DNA of 64,000 nucleotides from Osedax fenrisi (taxonomy: Eukaryota; Annelida; Polychaeta; Sabellida; Siboglinidae). Below are positions 1 to 11,597 of this stretch, one piece after another; the stretch's first letter is position 1, and each line of letters opens with the position of its first letter. The notes under the pieces are model-generated. The model was not told the DNA's origin. It did no database searches and worked only from the letters and a program-made list of their open reading frames with translations. The stretch lies in the NCBI GenBank assembly GCA_964019155.1, contig OZ025243.1, forward strand, positions 8,983,865 to 9,047,864. Reading direction: 5' to 3'. Made by a program: the position numbers and the translations under genes.

Positions 1-900
1 GTGGGGGGGCGATTGTGGTGCTGATAGTGGGGGTTGTACTATAGTGTTAGTACTATAGTGTACTATAGTGCTGGTTATTACAGTGGTACTGGTAGTGTTT
101 AGTATAGTAGTGTATGTGTATATGCCTTAGAGCTAGACGGCAAACTTTTCTCTCTAGCTATATGATGTATACACACGTAAACACCACGTGAACACAACAC
201 ACTCTCACCGATGACTCATCAGTCGTTACATAATCGTTATTACGTAATTAGTGACTACCACCGCCAGTCATTACGTGTTCGTCAGACAACTGATGATTAT
301 ATCGCAAGCCACGCCCCTTCCCACTATGTATCTAACCCTCACCCTCGCAATCTCCCTATCTGCCCCACTCCCTCACCATGTTCCCATACCTCTGAATAGC
401 TCACCTTATCCATCCCCGCAGCGCCGCTCTCTCCCTATTCATCAATCCATCTATATCTCATCTCTCCGCCCCTATCTCTTCCCCAATATATCCCCCCCCC
501 CCCGCGTACTCTTGCTATGTCATCGAAGGCGGAGTTATGTAACATTATGCGTGCGTTTGTACGTGCGTGCGTTTGTACACTCATGGGAGGCGTATACAAA
601 CACAATATGTATATAACACGTGTGTATAACATATACGTAGTATATATATAGAGTCAATATATAGACTATATAAAGTGTATAAACATCAATAACGTATGTG
701 TTGCATACAACTTGTATCTCTCTCGTGTGTACAACATAGATTCGTATTTTACCTACCGGAACCTATAGTGTACAATACATGCACTCACTATAGAACCTAT
801 AGAGTATATCAGTGGTCAGTGCGCTAAATGGTGTGGTATTGATGTCGCGGGTAAACAATGAAACCTTCTTGCGTGCGCACACACAATGACAGCATTGTGT
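1..900. other. Left-edge DNA, no gene seen
   Basis: TAG/TACTATAG repeats at 40-110 and pyrimidine-rich low-complexity sequence at 300-500. Short open frames on both strands look non-coding. Confidence 0.45.
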
Positions 901-3494
901 TATAGGCTATAGGGTAGTAGTAGGCTGTAGTAGGCTATAGTAGGCTGTAGTAGGCTATAGTAGGCTGTAGTAGGCTGTAGTAGGCTATAGTAGGCTATAG
1001 TAGGCTATAGTAGGCTATAGTAGGCTGTAGTAGGCTGTAGTAGGCTGTAGTAGGCTGTAGTAGGCTATAGTAGGCTATAGTAGGCTATAGTAGGCTGTAG
1101 TAGGCTGTAGTAGGCTGTAGTAGGCTGTAGTAGGCTGTAGTAGGCTGTAGTAGGCTGTAGTAGGCTGTAGTAGGCTATAGTAGGCTATAGTAGGCTGTAG
1201 TAGGCTGTAGTAGTAGTAGTAGTAGGCTGTAGTAGGCTGTAGTAGGCTGTAGTAGGCTATAGTAGGCTATAGTAGGCTGTAGTAGGCTATAGTAGGCTAT
1301 AGTAGGCTGTAGTAGGCTATAGTAGGCTATAGTAGGCTGTAGTAGGCTGTAGTAGGCTGTAGTAGGCTGTAGTAGGCTGTAGTAGGCTGTAGTAGGCTGT
1401 AGTAGGCTGTAGTAGGCTATAGTAGGCTATAGTAGGCTGTAGTAGGCTGTAGTAGGCTGTAGTAGGCTGTAGTAGGCTGTAGTAGGCTATAGTAGGCTGT
1501 AGTAGGCTGTAGTAGGCTATAGTAGGCTATAGTAGGCTGTAGTAGGCTGTAGTAGGCTGTAGTAGGCTGTAGTAGGCTATAGTAGGCTGTAGTAGGCTGT
1601 AGTAGGCTATAGTAGGCTATAGTAGGCTGTAGTAGGCTGTAGTAGGCTATAGTAGGCTGTAGTAGGCTATAGTAGGCTATAGTAGGCTGTAGTAGGCTGT
1701 AGTAGTAGTAGTAGTAGGCTGTAGTAGGCTGTAGTAGGCTGTAGTAGGCTATAGTAGGCTATAGTAGGCTGTAGTAGGCTATAGTAGGCTATAGTAGGCT
1801 GTAGTAGGCTATAGTAGGCTGTAGTAGGCTGTAGTAGGCTATAGTAGGCTGTAGTAGGCTGTAGTAGGCTGTAGTAGGCTGTAGTAGGCTGTAGTAGTAG
1901 TAGTAGTAGGCTGTAGTAGGCTGTAGTAGGCTATAGTAGGCTATAGTAGGCTGTAGTAGGCTGTAGTAGTAGTAGTAGTAGTAGTAGTAGGCTATAGTAG
2001 GCTGTAGTAGGCTATAGGGTAGTAGTAGGCTATAGTAGGCTGTAGTAGGCTGTAGTAGGCTGTAGTAGGCTATAGTAGGCTGTAGTAGGCTATAGTAGGC
2101 TGTAGTAGGCTATAGTAGGCTATAGTAGGCTGTAGTAGGCTATAGTAGGCTGTAGTAGGCTGTAGTAGGCTATAGTAGGCTGTAGTAGGCTGTAGTAGGC
2201 TGTAGTAGGCTGTAGTAGTAGTAGTAGTAGGCTGTAGTAGGCTGTAGTAGGCTGTAGTAGGCTGTAGTAGGCTGTAGTAGGCTGTAGTAGGCTATAGTAG
2301 GCTGTAGTAGGCTGTAGTAGGCTGTAGTAGGCTGTAGTAGGCTGTAGTAGGCTATAGTAGGCTGTAGTAGGCTGTAGTAGGCTATAGTAGGCTGTAGTAG
2401 GCTGTAGTAGGCTGTAGTAGGCTGTAGTAGGCTGTAGTAGGCTGTAGTAGGCTGTAGTAGGCTGTAGTAGGCTGTAGTAGGCTATAGTAGGCTGTAGTAG
2501 GCTGTAGTAGGCTGTAGTAGGCTGTAGTAGGCTGTAGTAGGCTGTAGTAGGCTGTAGTAGGCTGTAGTAGGCTGTAGTAGGCTGTAGTAGGCTGTAGTAG
2601 GCTGTAGTAGGCTATAGTAGGCTATAGTAGGCTGTAGTAGGCTGTAGTAGGCTGTAGTAGGCTGTAGTAGGCTATAGTAGGCTGTAGTAGGCTATAGTAG
2701 GCTGTAGTAGGCTGTAGTAGGCTGTAGTAGGCTGTAGTAGGCTATAGTAGGCTGTAGTAGGCTGTAGTAGGCTATAGTAGGCTGTAGTAGGCTATAGTAG
2801 GCTGTAGTAGGCTGTAGTAGGCTGTAGTAGGCTATAGTAGGCTGTAGTAGGCTGTAGTAGGCTGTAGTAGGCTGTAGTAGGCTGTAGTAGGCTGTAGTAG
2901 GCTGTAGTAGGCTGTAGTAGGCTGTAGTAGGCTATAGTAGGCTATAGTAGGCTGTAGTAGGCTGTAGTAGGCTATAGTAGGCTGTAGTAGGCTGTAGTAG
3001 GCTGTAGTAGGCTATAGTAGGCTGTAGTAGGCTGTAGTAGGCTATAGTAGGCTGTAGTAGGCTGTAGTAGGCTGTAGTAGGCTATAGTAGGCTGTAGTAG
3101 GCTATAGGGTAGTAGTAGGCTATAGTAGGCTATAGTAGGCTGTAGTAGGCTGTAGTAGGCTGTAGTAGGCTGTAGTAGGCTGTAGTAGGCTGTAGTAGGC
3201 TGTAGTAGGCTATAGTAGGCTATAGTAGGCTGTAGTAGGCTGTAGTAGGCTATAGTAGGCTGTAGTAGGCTGTAGTAGGCTATAGTAGGCTGTAGTAGGC
3301 TGTAGTAGGCTGTAGTAGGCTGTAGTAGGCTGTAGTAGGCTGTAGTAGGCTGTAGTAGGCTATAGTAGGCTGTAGTAGGCTGTAGTAGGCTGTAGTAGGC
3401 TGTAGTAGGCTATAGTAGGCTATAGTAGGCTGTAGTAGGCTGTAGTAGGCTGTAGTAGGCTATAGTAGGCTGTAGTAGTAGTAGTAGTAGTAGG
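901..3494. repeat. 10-bp minisatellite array TAGGCTRTAG
   Basis: About 250 tandem copies of TAGGCTRTAG. Each unit differs almost only at one position (A or G). Runs of five to nine extra TAG triplets interrupt it near 1211, 1703, 1895, 1966, 2217 and 3476. A variant GCTATAGGGTAGTAGTAGGC occurs at 906, 2011 and 3101. Confidence 0.98.
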
Positions 3495-4020
3495 TGGTGT
3501 AAGGATCAGGACAATAAGCAAACCGCACACGTAAAGCCCCACTCTAAACCCACTCTTGATTTAGTGCGTTATACTCTACTTTACGACTATCCACTTTAAT
3601 ACTCGTATAATATAGTGAATGCTTATATTTAGTGGACAATATATATTGTACATGTAGATGCATCTAATGTATATACACCTATATAATATATATTACGTTG
3701 CGATAAGTGGGAGGGGGGGGGGGTTGAATGGGTGATAACTTGAGATATGGGGTTACAACCTAGCTACTTCCGTGTATGAATACATTATCTATAAGTATAC
3801 TTATATACAATATATCGTTGGGGCGCTTGATTGCATATCGCCTACTTATAATGAGATGAAGCACGTGGCTGGGGGAGGTTTGTAGTTATGTCCCTACTGC
3901 AAATATACCACCGCTGTATTATGTATGTACTACATATTATGTATTATGTACAATGTACATACATTCACATATACATATACTACCATACGTGCATAGTGGA
4001 TGGTAGACACATACACATTC
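3495..4020. other. DNA between minisatellite and CA repeat
   Basis: A run of about 13 G at 3711-3723. No exon recognised. Confidence 0.4.
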
Positions 4021-4137
4021 AGTGGTACATAGTATGTGTATATGTATGTGTGTATGTGTATGTGTGTATGCGCATGTGTGTATGAACTACACACACGCGC
4101 GCGCGTACACACACACTTACACACATATAAACACACG
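4021..4137. repeat. (TG)n / (CA)n microsatellite
   Basis: A degenerate TATGTG tract followed by ACACACAC. Open frames in all phases here are low-complexity shadows. Confidence 0.85.
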
Positions 4138-4390
4138 CGTACACTCGTGCACTAAATACCACGTATTACATGAGGCCCGAGAGAGAGAGAGAGTGTGTAT
4201 GTTTACTACATCCTGTAGCTGTCATTAATCAATGTCTCTCACCTGTAGGTAATAACCAGCAGCAGACTATATCCACTACCTATGTGGTAACTGTTATTAA
4301 TGCAGTATTAACAGTAATGCATAGTACACATATACCTAATGTAGATATATATATATATATATATATTTTTATTTATTTTTATTTTATATG

Positions 4391-4477
4391 TTTGGTGGAG
4401 TCCTTTCATCCCATCCAGGAACTTAGATGAAGTTTTCACTTATAACCATATATGGCTCTAATGTCCCTTCGAAGCCG

Positions 4478-4478
<1 letters not shown>
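4391..4478 (-). mobile_element. SINE 3' fragment
   Basis: About 88 bases of the 3' half of the tRNA-SINE described at 53905-54234 (ACTCCACC, CTTCATCTAAG and TTATAAGTG on the minus strand). The 5' tRNA head is missing. Confidence 0.85.

Positions 4479-4481
<3 letters not shown>

Positions 4482-4530
<49 letters not shown>
4482..4530. repeat. (TA)n then (GA)n microsatellite
   Basis: A (TA)n array abuts the inner end of a SINE fragment and is followed by a short (GA)n. Another (TA)n at 4341-4366 lies at the SINE's tail side. Confidence 0.95.
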
Positions 4531-4543
<13 letters not shown>

Positions 4544-4862
4544 GTATATAATGTACTTACACGAGTGTACTCAGTACACTATACTGGTGTTACATTTGCT
4601 TAATGATTATGTGTCTGTTTCACATGTAATAATGTCTAAGCGGCAACGACATTTATGTATATTGATGTATTTGTGGGTATATTGTGGGTATGTTAATGAT
4701 GTGTTAATCATTACATAAATAGCTAATTCACGCTAGTTTTTTAAATATATGTATATATATATATTTATTTATCTTATAAACATTTAGAAAAAAAAAGTAT
4801 TTTTGAAACACATACCTATATAAAAGTTTGTTTACAAAATGCCGGTGTTGTGCTAGATAGCG

Positions 4863-4870
<8 letters not shown>

Positions 4871-4909
<39 letters not shown>
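4871..4909. repeat. (TA)n microsatellite
   Basis: Uninterrupted (TA)n preceded by (CA)n. Confidence 0.95.
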
Positions 4910-4915
<6 letters not shown>

Positions 4916-4919
4916 AATA

Positions 4920-5038
4920 TGTATCATATGACTAGAGGCGACACTGTGTGCGGGGATGACGAACCTCGCTGATGAGTCACCAGTATCCGGTTTTGTATCC
5001 GGTTTTTCATCTTCGCCAGTTTCCGTTGATAACGGCAT
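4920..5038 (-). CDS. Candidate linker exon of the ORP1-like gene
   Basis: A GC-richer island with an open minus-strand frame reading LSTETGEDEKPDTKPDTGDS then SARFVIPAHS. It has the acidic, low-complexity look of the linker between FFAT and ORD domains. A donor GAG|GTTCGT is present. Against it: the only nearby acceptor (GTAAG|TT) needs phase 1, while the upstream exon ends in phase 0, so an unseen exon or another donor is needed. The plus strand is open here as well. Confidence 0.3.
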
Positions 5039-5316
5039 GGTGGTAAGAACTTACACCACCTATACAACTACTACTATCGCTGTTATCTGTGTTATTATCG
5101 CTGGTATTACTACTAATACTACTTCTACTATTATTGCGGCCTTGGTACGTAAACGTCGTTAACGCCGTCACTCCAGTTCAGTGATTCACGCTACTCTAGT
5201 TCAGTGATTCACGCGATAACACGATAAGTGAATCACCTCAACGCGCGCCCTGACGCACGCCCTACCGACACCCGCCCGCTATTAACACGTGACCTATGCG
5301 TACTATATATTGCAGC

Positions 5317-5805
5317 CAATGATATAAAGAAAGTGGATAAGCAATTGAATGTAGTGTATGGCACTTTCCGCTACGAGCGCTGCAGTCGAAACCCACTATC
5401 TGGCCCACTACTTTTTATTTATAATAATATTTATTTATCATATATATATTGATAATCACTACCAATTTTAATATACTATCGATACTAAAAATAAAATTAT
5501 ATATTTAAAATACATAATATCAACATTCCTCGTAATTTTGTGTATTTAAATTGAAGTTATAATACTATTTTATTGATTTTATTGATATTTATAATTTAAA
5601 TCCATTGATATAGATAGAATTCACTTTAATCTATTTCGACGAAAAGACTACTGTTTCAATATTTGACATATATAATATGACTAATATCCAATCAAAATCA
5701 CTGATACCATTTTGTTAATTTATCGATAAAAGTGTCATTCACGTGTCTATCTTTTACATGCATTGCGTGCGTCAATTGCACAGGTCCACTTTCTTTATAT
5801 CGATG
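5317..5805. mobile_element. hAT-like MITE, copy 1
   Basis: A 489-bp AT-rich element with imperfect terminal inverted repeats (left CAATGATATAAAGAAAG, right complement CATCGATATAAAGAAAG). An exact 8-bp direct repeat ATTGCAGC flanks it at 5309-5316 and 5806-5813. It is homologous in inverted orientation to 34071-34574. An 8-bp duplication and a CAnnG-like end suggest the hAT superfamily. No transposase frame. Confidence 0.88.
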
Positions 5806-5813
5806 ATTGCAGC

Positions 5814-6185
5814 CCATCCCTACAACGTTATATCATACAATCACAATTCAATAGCAGTATATATATACATATGTATCAACATTTTCTAATCGATCTCCAA
5901 TTTATTTAAAAATATACTTTAATACCCAGATGTTTTTAAAAGTCCCCATATTATTGAGTTCACATGTGCTTTGTTATATAATAATAGTAACCTATGAACA
6001 CATACATATCTTGTAGTTTACTTTTCATATAGATAACAATAGTTTATATTAACAATATATTAACAACCGTAAAATATTAGTATTAAGTTAAACAATATAC
6101 TTTTTTTAATAATTGTATATTAAATATATGATTTTTTTGCCAAACATATATATTGTGGAACAAATGGATAAATAGTCTATAGACA

Positions 6186-6275
<90 letters not shown>

Positions 6276-6687
6276 CATACACATTTTGTAAACATTAATT
6301 TCACACTTATACAGATTGCATACATACCTAATAAAACCAGATAAGATCAGATACTAGATAAGGTAACAGATCAGATAATAATGATGATATTCAGGAAGTA
6401 AATCTGTATAGCTGTATATTTAACATCAAAAGAAGAACTTCATAGTTATTGTTATACTTATTACTATGAGTAAGAGTACAACACTATATTATTGTTCACT
6501 ATATAACTAATATATACTAGATCTAGACTAATATAACACATGTATGTAACAGGTTCGATACATGTTAAAACTGATCGGTTTGTTAACATTAACATTCAAC
6601 CTGACCTAGGGTATGTTGTTGGACAGACATACAGACATGTATGTATGTATGTAATACTTACTATATATATATACATAATATGTATAT
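5814..6687. other. AT-rich intronic DNA with long (TA)n
   Basis: No exon seen on either strand. It holds an (TA)n run of about 80 bases at 6190-6270. Open frames here are simple-sequence. Confidence 0.6.
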
Positions 6688-7102
6688 GGGGAAAGTCTCC
6701 GATTACCGACCACTAAATGATTATTTGTAATAACTTATTCAATATTAAATATATTTAATTGAAATTTTGTATTTAGGGTAATATTATGGCAATGAATAAT
6801 GTAGTTATTTTAAATTTTTGTTATAATTAAATTTACAAGAATAAACAGGGGGGTCGGTAATCGGATACATATGCCTAATACCGACCACCTTCTCCTATTA
6901 CCGACCCCCTAAAATAATCATGGTACAAATAATTGTAGTATTATAATATCTAATAAAAAGAGTAGATATACTTAAATATAATTAATTATAACATGCACGC
7001 AATTTATTTTTTATTGAATTTATGTTTTAATAGTAATATTTTAATAATAATGCATAGCAACCAAATTAAAAGTCGCATAAATTTAACGCGTTATTTCTAC
7101 AA

Positions 7103-7363
7103 ATGAAAAAAAATTTAATTTTTATAAAATTAATTAATTTCGACATACATTCGGATAACTTGTTATCTATATTATACGGAATTACTTTCGATATTTACGT
7201 AGTCATTACATTAAAGGATAAGGTTTTAAAATCGATTTCGAAAATAAGAAAATTGAAACATCGCAACGCTAATTTATTTAGTAAACAAGAAAAATCGAAT
7301 TCGGCAATTGTTCAATTTAAAATCATAGGGAAACAGTTTGTTAAAAATATATATAATTTCTAA
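7103..7363 (+). CDS. Unassigned 86-codon open frame
   Basis: Lies between the left end of the TIR element and the LINE. Lys/Ile-rich, no recognised domain. It may be a remnant of the element's own gene or of the LINE 5' region. Low complexity is not extreme, so it is listed. Confidence 0.25.
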   Translation: MKKNLIFIKLINFDIHSDNLLSILYGITFDIYVVITLKDKVLKSISKIRKLKHRNANLFSKQEKSNSAIVQFKIIGKQFVKNIYNF

Positions 7364-7398
7364 AACTATATATTTGTAATATATTTATTACATTAAAA

Positions 7399-8121
7399 AT
7401 GGATTGTATTACATGTAATTTAGAAATTAATAACGAAAATTATATATTATGTTCATGTGGTAATAAATACCATTTTAAATGCTTATATAAAGCAAAAATT
7501 ATGAAAACAAATTGGTCTAATAAATTACCACCAAAATATGCTATTCAGTTATTTAGATCGCAAAATTTTACATTTAAATGTAATACATGTATAAATAATA
7601 ATAATGATAATACACCAATAAATCTACCTAGTTTAAATAACTCATTACCATCGTCTACTATTATTGATAATAGTAATATTAATACTTTAATAAATAGCAC
7701 AGAAACAAAATTAAATATGTTACTATCAAAAATCACTGAAATAAGTGATATGATTGTTGTTAAAAAATCATACGCTAATGTAACTGCTAATGTAACCTCT
7801 ACTATAACTACTTCTGATACCTTTACTGACAATTTGGTAAAATCAGTAAATATTATTAAAAATAATATAGATAGCAATAATGAAATAATTATTCACAATA
7901 TAAATATTCCTAATAATGATAAAACTAATTTCTTTAAATACTTAGTAAATATTATTTGTAAAACAGTAGATATTAATAAATCGTGTGTATTATCAATAGT
8001 TAAATTATCATTTAATAAATTAAAATTAATTTTAGATAATGTAGTCTCAAAAAAAATTATGTTATCAAATATTAACCTAAATTACGAGATCTACAAAATT
8101 CATTCATTAGAACATCTCTAG
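7399..8121 (+). pseudogene. LINE ORF1 with PHD-like zinc finger
   Basis: 240 codons open. The N-terminus has a C4HC3 array: CITC, CSC, H-x2-C (YHFKC) and CNTC, as in ORF1 proteins of CR1-group LINEs. The middle is Asn/Thr-rich. Similarity continues past the stop in another frame (SLDEISLERHKILYH), so a frameshift near 8080-8120 has cut the protein. Confidence 0.7.
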
Positions 8122-8402
8122 ATGAAATATCACTAGAACGACATAAGATATTATACCATATAGTTAAAAATAAATTAATTAAAAGTAAAAAAATTATCAA
8201 ATGTATTTATAATTCTAGAAGTAGTTCCTATGAACTAAGATATATTATAAATAATAAAATTGACTGGAATATGTCAATTGGTTAAGATAATTTTAGTGTA
8301 TGGAAATTGTCATATATTACTTATAAAAATTCCATTATTGATAAAAATAAAACTACAGGTTCTAGATGACTATATGGCAATAAAGATGAAAATATTAAAA
8401 AT

Positions 8403-9426
8403 AAAAATGTAAATATATATTATGCTAATGCTCGTAGTATTAGAAATAAAATGAATTTTTTGGAATTTTTACTTTCATCTGATAAATATGACATTATATG
8501 TTTAGTTGAAACATTCTTAACTGTAGATGATAGAGATTCTCTATATTTAATCGGTGGACAAAATTATACACTATTTAGATACGATAAATTAATTCATAGA
8601 GGAGGTGTTGCGATATTTTGTAAATCTAGTTTATGTCCTGTAAGAAATTTTATTGCACACAGATGTTCAATATATACATTTAAAAATTAATTCAAAAATT
8701 CCATTTAATATTATATGTGTCTATAGACCTCCAAATTGTAATGATGTTTCTCATGAACAGATATGTAAATTATTTGATATAACCCAACAAAATTATAATT
8801 CATCTATAATTATAGGAGATTTTAATTTACCAAATTTTAATTGGAAAGAATATACATTTCCTAGTTACCCAAAAAGTTATGCATTACTTTACGATTCTAT
8901 TATTAAAAATTCATTTTCACAATTAATAAATAAGCCAACTCGTAATAATAATATAATTGATTTACTTTTTACTAATGAAAAACAATTACTATCTAATATA
9001 AATATTGGAGACTATTTCGGATTATACAAAAATATAAGTGACCACTATTCTGTTTCATTTAATGTAAATATTGAAAAATACCCATGTAAACAGATTTTAA
9101 AATCAAACAATTTTGATTTCAATAATGCTAATATAAAATTGATTAAATATCATCTTTCTAGATTTAATTGGGAATATCTAAATTCAAATGATTATAATAT
9201 CGATCAAAAAGTAGAATATTTTAATAAGGTTCTAAATAAATTATTTATATCACATATTCCTAATATAAATAATACAATAAAACAGGTACTTCCGAAGAAT
9301 ATATTGAAATTGAAGAAGCAAGTAAAAAAATTATTTCGAAAATCTAAAACTAATTTACAATATAAATATAATTGGATAGAAGCAAAAAAAAAAATTATCC
9401 AAGGAATTAGAATCTTTAAATTTTAA
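8403..9426 (+). pseudogene. LINE APE-type endonuclease
   Basis: Motifs in order: NARSIRNK, the catalytic E in CLVETFL, GGVAIF, YRPPN, GDFNLPNFNW and SDHYSVSF. A frameshift near 8685 (run of A after ACATTT) splits it in two, and a second at a run of A near 9390 separates it from the RT. The product would nick target DNA for target-primed reverse transcription. Confidence 0.82.
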
Positions 9427-10873
9427 GAGAGAGATTAATGCAATTAATTCAAAAAATAAATTAAAGTTTTATAAATTTATGAAAAAAAGACAAAATTTAA
9501 AATCTGGAGTATCTCCTCTAATTGATATATCAAATAATAATATTTTATTTTCAGATCTCGACAAAGCAAATACGTTAAATTCATATTTTAGTTCAATTCA
9601 ACAAAATGATAATGGAAATTTACCCGAATTTTATAATTTAACTAAACAAAAATTTGATAATATTGATTTAAATCTTGAAATAATTAAAATATTTGTAAAT
9701 AGATTAAAAATTACACATACTTTCGGAACTGATGGGATACCATCTTCTATGTTAAAATTATTATCTAATGAATTATGTAGGCCTTTATATATTATTTTTA
9801 ATTCATCTTTATTATCGGGTAATATACCGAAAATTTGGAAAAAATCTATAATCACACCAATTTTTAAAAAGGGTGAACCATCAAATTCAAATAACTATAA
9901 GCCTATTTCAATAACATGTGTAATGTGTAGAGTATTAGAACGTATTATTTCTAAACAATTAATTTTTTATTTAAAATCTAATAATTTATTAACAAAATAT
10001 CAATATGGTTTTATAAGTGGAAAATCCACAGAATTACATTTAACAAAATGTTTAAAATTTTGGTATAATGAATTGAATAATAAAAAATGTGTAGATATAA
10101 TATATATTGATTTTGCAAAAGCTTTTGATGTTGTTTCTCATGAAAAACTACTATTTAAATTAAAATCATACGGTATATCTAATAAAATAATAAAATGGTT
10201 TTATAATTTTTTATCGAATAGATCTCAAATTACACGGGTTGAAAATTCTTTTTCAAATAGTTCTATTGTAAAATCTGGAGTACCACAAGGATCGGTTTTA
10301 GGTCCAATTTTATTTTTATTATATATTAATGATCTTCCTAGTATATTTTCTTCAAAAATTCATATTGATTTATTTGCCGATGATACAAAAATATATTTTT
10401 CATACGCATCTGAGAGTGAAAGATTTCTTTTACAAAATAATTTAAATTTATTTTCACAATGGGTAAATAAATGGCAATTAAATATTTCATTATCAAAATG
10501 TGCAGTTATGACTTTAGGTAAGGTTACTCCATCAAAATATTTTATAAATAATATTCAATTAGAAAACGTTACTTTTTATAAAGATTTAGTAATAATATTT
10601 GAAAATAACCTTTTATTTAATAAACATATTGATTATATTTGTAAAAAAGCTTATTTTTCTTTGAATTCAATTTTTAGATGCATTACTACAAAATCCCCTA
10701 GAGCATTATTAAATGCATATAAAATTTATTGCAGACCAATTTTAGAATATGCATCCATAATTTGGTCACCTTTTTCAGAGGTTATTAAATTTCGTAGTCT
10801 CATAGACCAAATTGAAAGAGTGCAAAGATTATTTACTAGACGATTAATTACAAGATGCGTAGGATATACATGA
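9427..10873 (+). pseudogene. LINE reverse transcriptase
   Basis: RT motifs: YKPISI, YIDFAKAFD, SGVPQGSVLGPILFLLYIND and FADDTKIYF, so the catalytic aspartates remain. The frame stops at 10873 inside a tandem duplication. Similarity reaches back to about 9427 in this frame (FKREINAINS). Confidence 0.88.
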
Positions 10874-11018
10874 GGATATATATACTCCATCAAAATATTT
10901 TATAAATAATATTCAATTAGAAAACGTTACTTTTTATAAAGATTTAGGAATAATATTTGAAAATAACCTTTTATTTAATAAACATATTGATTATATTTGT
11001 AAAAAAGCTTATTTTTCT

Positions 11019-11597
11019 TTGAATTCAATTTTTAGATGCATTACTACAAAATCCCCTAGAGCATTATTAAATGCATATAAAATTTATTGCAGACCAATTT
11101 TAGAATATGCATCCATAATTTGGTCACCTTTTTCAGAGGTTAGTAAATTTCGTAGTCTCATAGACCAAATTGAAAGAGTGCAAAGATTATTTACTAGACG
11201 ATTAATTACAAGATGCGTAGGATATACAAATTCATCAAATATTAATTATAAAACATATATAGAGAGATTGGTATATTTTAAATTAGAATCACTTGAACTT
11301 AGAAGGTTAAAAATAGATCTAACTACAATTTTTAAAATTTCAAATAATTATACAGATATAAATATATCTGATATTCTTAACATTTCGAATAATTGTAGAA
11401 CTAGAGGTAATTGTAAAAAATTAAATGTAATACATAATTATGATAATACAATTAAAAATATAATTAATAATAGATCAGTTAATATATGGAATTCATTAAA
11501 TAATGATATAATAAAATCTGTATCTGTTTCATCTTTTAAAAATAAAATAAACAAAATCTGTTTCGACAAAATACTTTTTTTTAACAGAAATTTATAA
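11019..11597 (+). pseudogene. LINE RT C-terminal part (second duplicate copy)
   Basis: 192 codons open. It repeats the last part of the RT frame (SIFRCITTKSPRALLNAYKI) and continues to the natural LINE C-terminus. Copy one is 10525-10870, copy two 10883-11228. Confidence 0.8.

Noticed and set aside
901..3494. CRISPR-like array or telomere repeat
   Set aside because: No unique spacers; a 10-bp unit with a single variable site is a minisatellite. TAGGCT(A/G)TAG is not a known telomere repeat.
3888..4228. Overlapping Cys/Tyr/His-rich frames
   Set aside because: Translations of TG/CA repeats in every frame; no codon signal.
4956..5162. Plus-strand 68-codon frame with a Thr/Ile-rich hydrophobic end
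   Set aside because: Low-complexity (ACT)n-like; the minus-strand reading fits the neighbouring gene better, though weakly.
6083..6325. 80-codon Ile/Tyr repeat frame
   Set aside because: Mostly (TA)n translated as IYIYIY.
8451..10873. LINE reverse transcriptase as a retron or group II intron type system
   Set aside because: APE endonuclease, PHD-like ORF1 and a microsatellite tail identify a eukaryotic non-LTR retrotransposon.
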